Source: JAJNPS01 sp031430315 (GTDB lineage Bacteria; Pseudomonadota; Alphaproteobacteria; Rhodobacterales; Rhodobacteraceae). Taken from it: a stretch of 7,615 nt of DNA. The stretch is taken from assembly GCA_031430315.1 (NCBI GenBank), contig JANPBI010000046.1, positions 1 through 7,615 on the forward strand, written 5' to 3'. A program made the position numbers and the translations under genes. Shown piece by piece: positions 6,456-7,615 of the stretch (position 1 is its first letter; each line of letters begins with the position of its first letter). The notes beneath the pieces were generated by a model. It ran no database searches, had not been told where the DNA came from, and was given only the letters and a program-made list of their open reading frames with translations.

Positions 6456-6884
6456 CGTACCGTCGACCGAAAAGTGGTCGCTCGAGATCAGCCGCTTCAC
6501 CCCGGGCTGTGCGAGGGTCGCTCGCAGAAACTTGGCGGCGATCTCGCCGCTGAGCAGGCGGTCCCGGTTGGTGCTGAAGCTCGAATGGTCCCATACTGCC
6601 TCATCGATACCCCACCCGACTAACCAGCGGAACAAGAGGTCGAACTCGATCCGTTCCATCAACTAGAGCTCCGAGCGAAGCCCGCAGAATGCCTGCAACA
6701 GCATGGCCCGAAATAGCCGCTCCGGCGGAATCGAGGGCCGCCCAAGCCGACGCAGGTAAGCTCCTCGAAATCCTCATCCAGCGCCATCAGCGCCGCGTTG
6801 GCTATCTCCCGGATCTGTCGAAGCGGATGATCACGCCTGATCCGCAACTCCACATCGGCATAGGAGAACGTCTGATCCGCGCAT
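6456..6884 (-). pseudogene. IS5-family transposase remnant (N-terminal DUF772 region), truncated and frameshifted
   Basis: Read on the minus strand, the pieces assemble into the N-terminal half of an IS5-type transposase: DQTFSYADVELRIRRDHPLR, later GRPSIPPERLFRAMLLQAF, then LMERIEFDLLFRW, WDHSSFSTNRDRLLSG and SSDHFSVDGT. Visible lesions are a frame change just after the putative start (ATG at 6884-6882), a one-base loss near 6758 (restoring a T turns ELTCVGL into ELYLRRLGRPS), and an amber TAG at 6665-6663 where the family has Gln (SELQLMER). Homology ends near 6456, straight after VDGT, so most of the DDE catalytic domain is gone. The longest surviving open piece starts at 6662. It is non-functional. 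Confidence 0.85.
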
Positions 6885-6951
6885 CCGACCCTCCGGCCAG
6901 AGGAGTGCGATCACACCGTTCGCACCAGGGACTTCTTCAACAGCCTGCTAG
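6456..6951 (-). mobile_element. Truncated IS5-type insertion sequence
   Basis: This covers the transposase remnant plus the sequence upstream of it, up to a terminus-like block (GGGACTTCTTCAACAGCC at 6928-6945, followed by TGCTAG) that resembles ends I associate with this IS group. No matching inverted copy is visible on the other side, consistent with loss of the distal half of the element. An IS701-type element is inserted at or next to this end. Confidence 0.5.
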
Positions 6952-6968
6952 TCTTACTGAAGCACAAA
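6948..6968 (+). repeat. Left end of the IS701-type element: CTAG duplication plus terminal inverted repeat
   Basis: CTAG 6948-6951 is followed by the inverted repeat at 6952-6968. With the CTAG included, the first 12 bases match the right end perfectly; after a three-base mismatch, CACAAA matches again. Confidence 0.8.
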
Positions 6969-7030
6969 GCCGCAGATTAGGGGATTCGCGCGTGTCCGTG
7001 ACGTGATAGGCTGCCGATTCACGGTAGCGG

Positions 7031-7608
7031 ATGGGTCCGATGGACGAGCTTGAAGTGGGCGGGACGGCAGCGCTCGAGGCCTATGTGGAAGCGTTGGTCG
7101 GGGTGATCGGCCATGCCGATCGCGCTGTGCCGCTGCGGGATTATTGCCTGGGGCTTATGATGCCCGTGGCGCGCAAGAGCGTCGAGCCGCTACCCTACCG
7201 GCCGACACGCCACTCCGCGAGCTTATGGCCACGGCGAACCTGCGCTGGCGCATAGAGCGCGATTATCGTGAGCTCAAGCAGGAACTCGGGCTGGGGCACT
7301 TCGAGGGCCGGGGCTGGCGAGGCTTCCACCATCATGCCAGCCTCTGCATCGCCGCCTCCGGATTCCTCATCTCCGAACGGGAGACGATTCCTCCCTCGGC
7401 GCCAACTCGTTGCCAAATCGGCCAGGAACCTCCCATTCCCCGCGGTTCACGACGCCGCACAGCAGCCGCTCCGACCCGAGCGGCACGTCCAAAACTCGAT
7501 CGCCGCGATCCGCAGACGCCTCACTGCAGCGCTTGCCCGAAGCTTGCTCCAATGTCCGTGCTGCGCACGGTCAAATCGCAATCCGCGCGCTCGTTTGTGA
7601 CGCAGTAA
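7031..7608 (+). pseudogene. IS701-family transposase with a large internal deletion (DDE_5 type)
   Basis: From ATG 7031 (or 7040) one frame gives the N-terminus, MDELEVGGTAALEAYVEALV through MPVARKSVEP, typical of this transposase. At about 7187-7192 the homology jumps to another frame: ATLPADTPLRELMATANL, then the C-terminal block WRIERDYRELKQELGLGHFE and GRGWRGFHHHASLCIAA, running to TAA 7606-7608 inside the right inverted repeat. The middle of the protein, roughly half of a normally ~400-residue enzyme and including the two catalytic aspartates, is missing. The Glu-bearing block (YRELKQELGLGHFEGR) remains. The junction also shifts frame, so no fused protein is made. The product is inactive. 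Confidence 0.85.
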
Positions 7609-7614
7609 GACTAG
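7594..7614 (+). repeat. Right end of the IS701-type element: terminal inverted repeat plus CTAG duplication
   Basis: TTTGTG (7594-7599), a three-base spacer and CAGTAAGA (7603-7610) form the inverse of the left end, followed by CTAG (7611-7614). The transposase stop codon TAA (7606-7608) lies inside this repeat. One base of flanking DNA (7615) remains in the window. Confidence 0.8.
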
Positions 7615-7615
7615 G

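Larger units (their letters stand above)
6948..7614 (+). mobile_element. Internally deleted IS701-type element with both inverted repeats and a CTAG target duplication
   Basis: The ends are TCTTACTGaagCACAAA (6952-6968) and TTTGTGacgCAGTAAGA (7594-7610), inverted copies matching at 14 of 17 bases. CTAG stands directly outside each (6948-6951 and 7611-7614), a 4-bp duplication fitting the YTAR preference of the IS701 family. The 659-bp interior holds only the two ends of a transposase gene. The element is therefore defective by itself but keeps what a full-length relative would need to move it in trans. Calling the outer CTAG the target duplication, rather than part of a longer repeat, is inference. 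Confidence 0.8.

Noticed and set aside
1..7615. CRISPR array or tRNA/rRNA gene
   Set aside because: No regularly spaced repeats and no cloverleaf or rRNA-like sequence were found on either strand.

Overview
This is a GC-rich accessory segment, most likely from an alphaproteobacterium and probably a sphingomonad. That placement is an inference from codon use, the style of the insertion sequences and the ParB-methylase / DUF5681 / terminase gene order; no rRNA, tRNA or other taxonomic marker is present. It reads as an intact three-gene phage-derived operon set in debris: broken insertion sequences, gene fragments and two related small membrane-protein genes, one of them frameshifted.

Layout. 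1-46 (minus) is the first 15 codons of an unidentified gene running off the left edge. 47-807 is mostly non-coding and holds one short aldehyde-dehydrogenase (AstD-like) fragment. 808-1061 is a small signal-peptide/membrane-anchor gene with a one-base frameshift. 1062-1598 is non-coding with fold-back repeats. 1599-5094 is the intact core on the plus strand: a ParB-like/DNA-methyltransferase fusion (470 aa), a DUF5681 protein (184 aa) and a full-length terminase large subunit (486 aa), the last two overlapping by ATGA. 5277-5885 is a CHAT-domain fragment that has lost the region where the catalytic His and Cys would lie. 6076-6291 is an intact relative of the 808 gene. 6456-6951 (minus) is an IS5-type transposase remnant with an amber codon and frameshifts. 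6952-7610 is an internally deleted IS701-type element that keeps both terminal inverted repeats and a CTAG target duplication.

How it may work together. The core combines sequence-specific DNA methylation, a protein of the family usually found beside terminases, and a packaging motor with complete ATPase and nuclease motifs. No portal, capsid, tail, integrase or lysis gene is visible. The core therefore looks like either the surviving end of a prophage or a self-contained satellite or defence-like module. Its motifs and reading frames are intact while most flanking DNA is decayed, which suggests recent arrival or selection. The paralogous small genes on both sides and the nested IS elements on the right mark the locus as an insertion hot spot.
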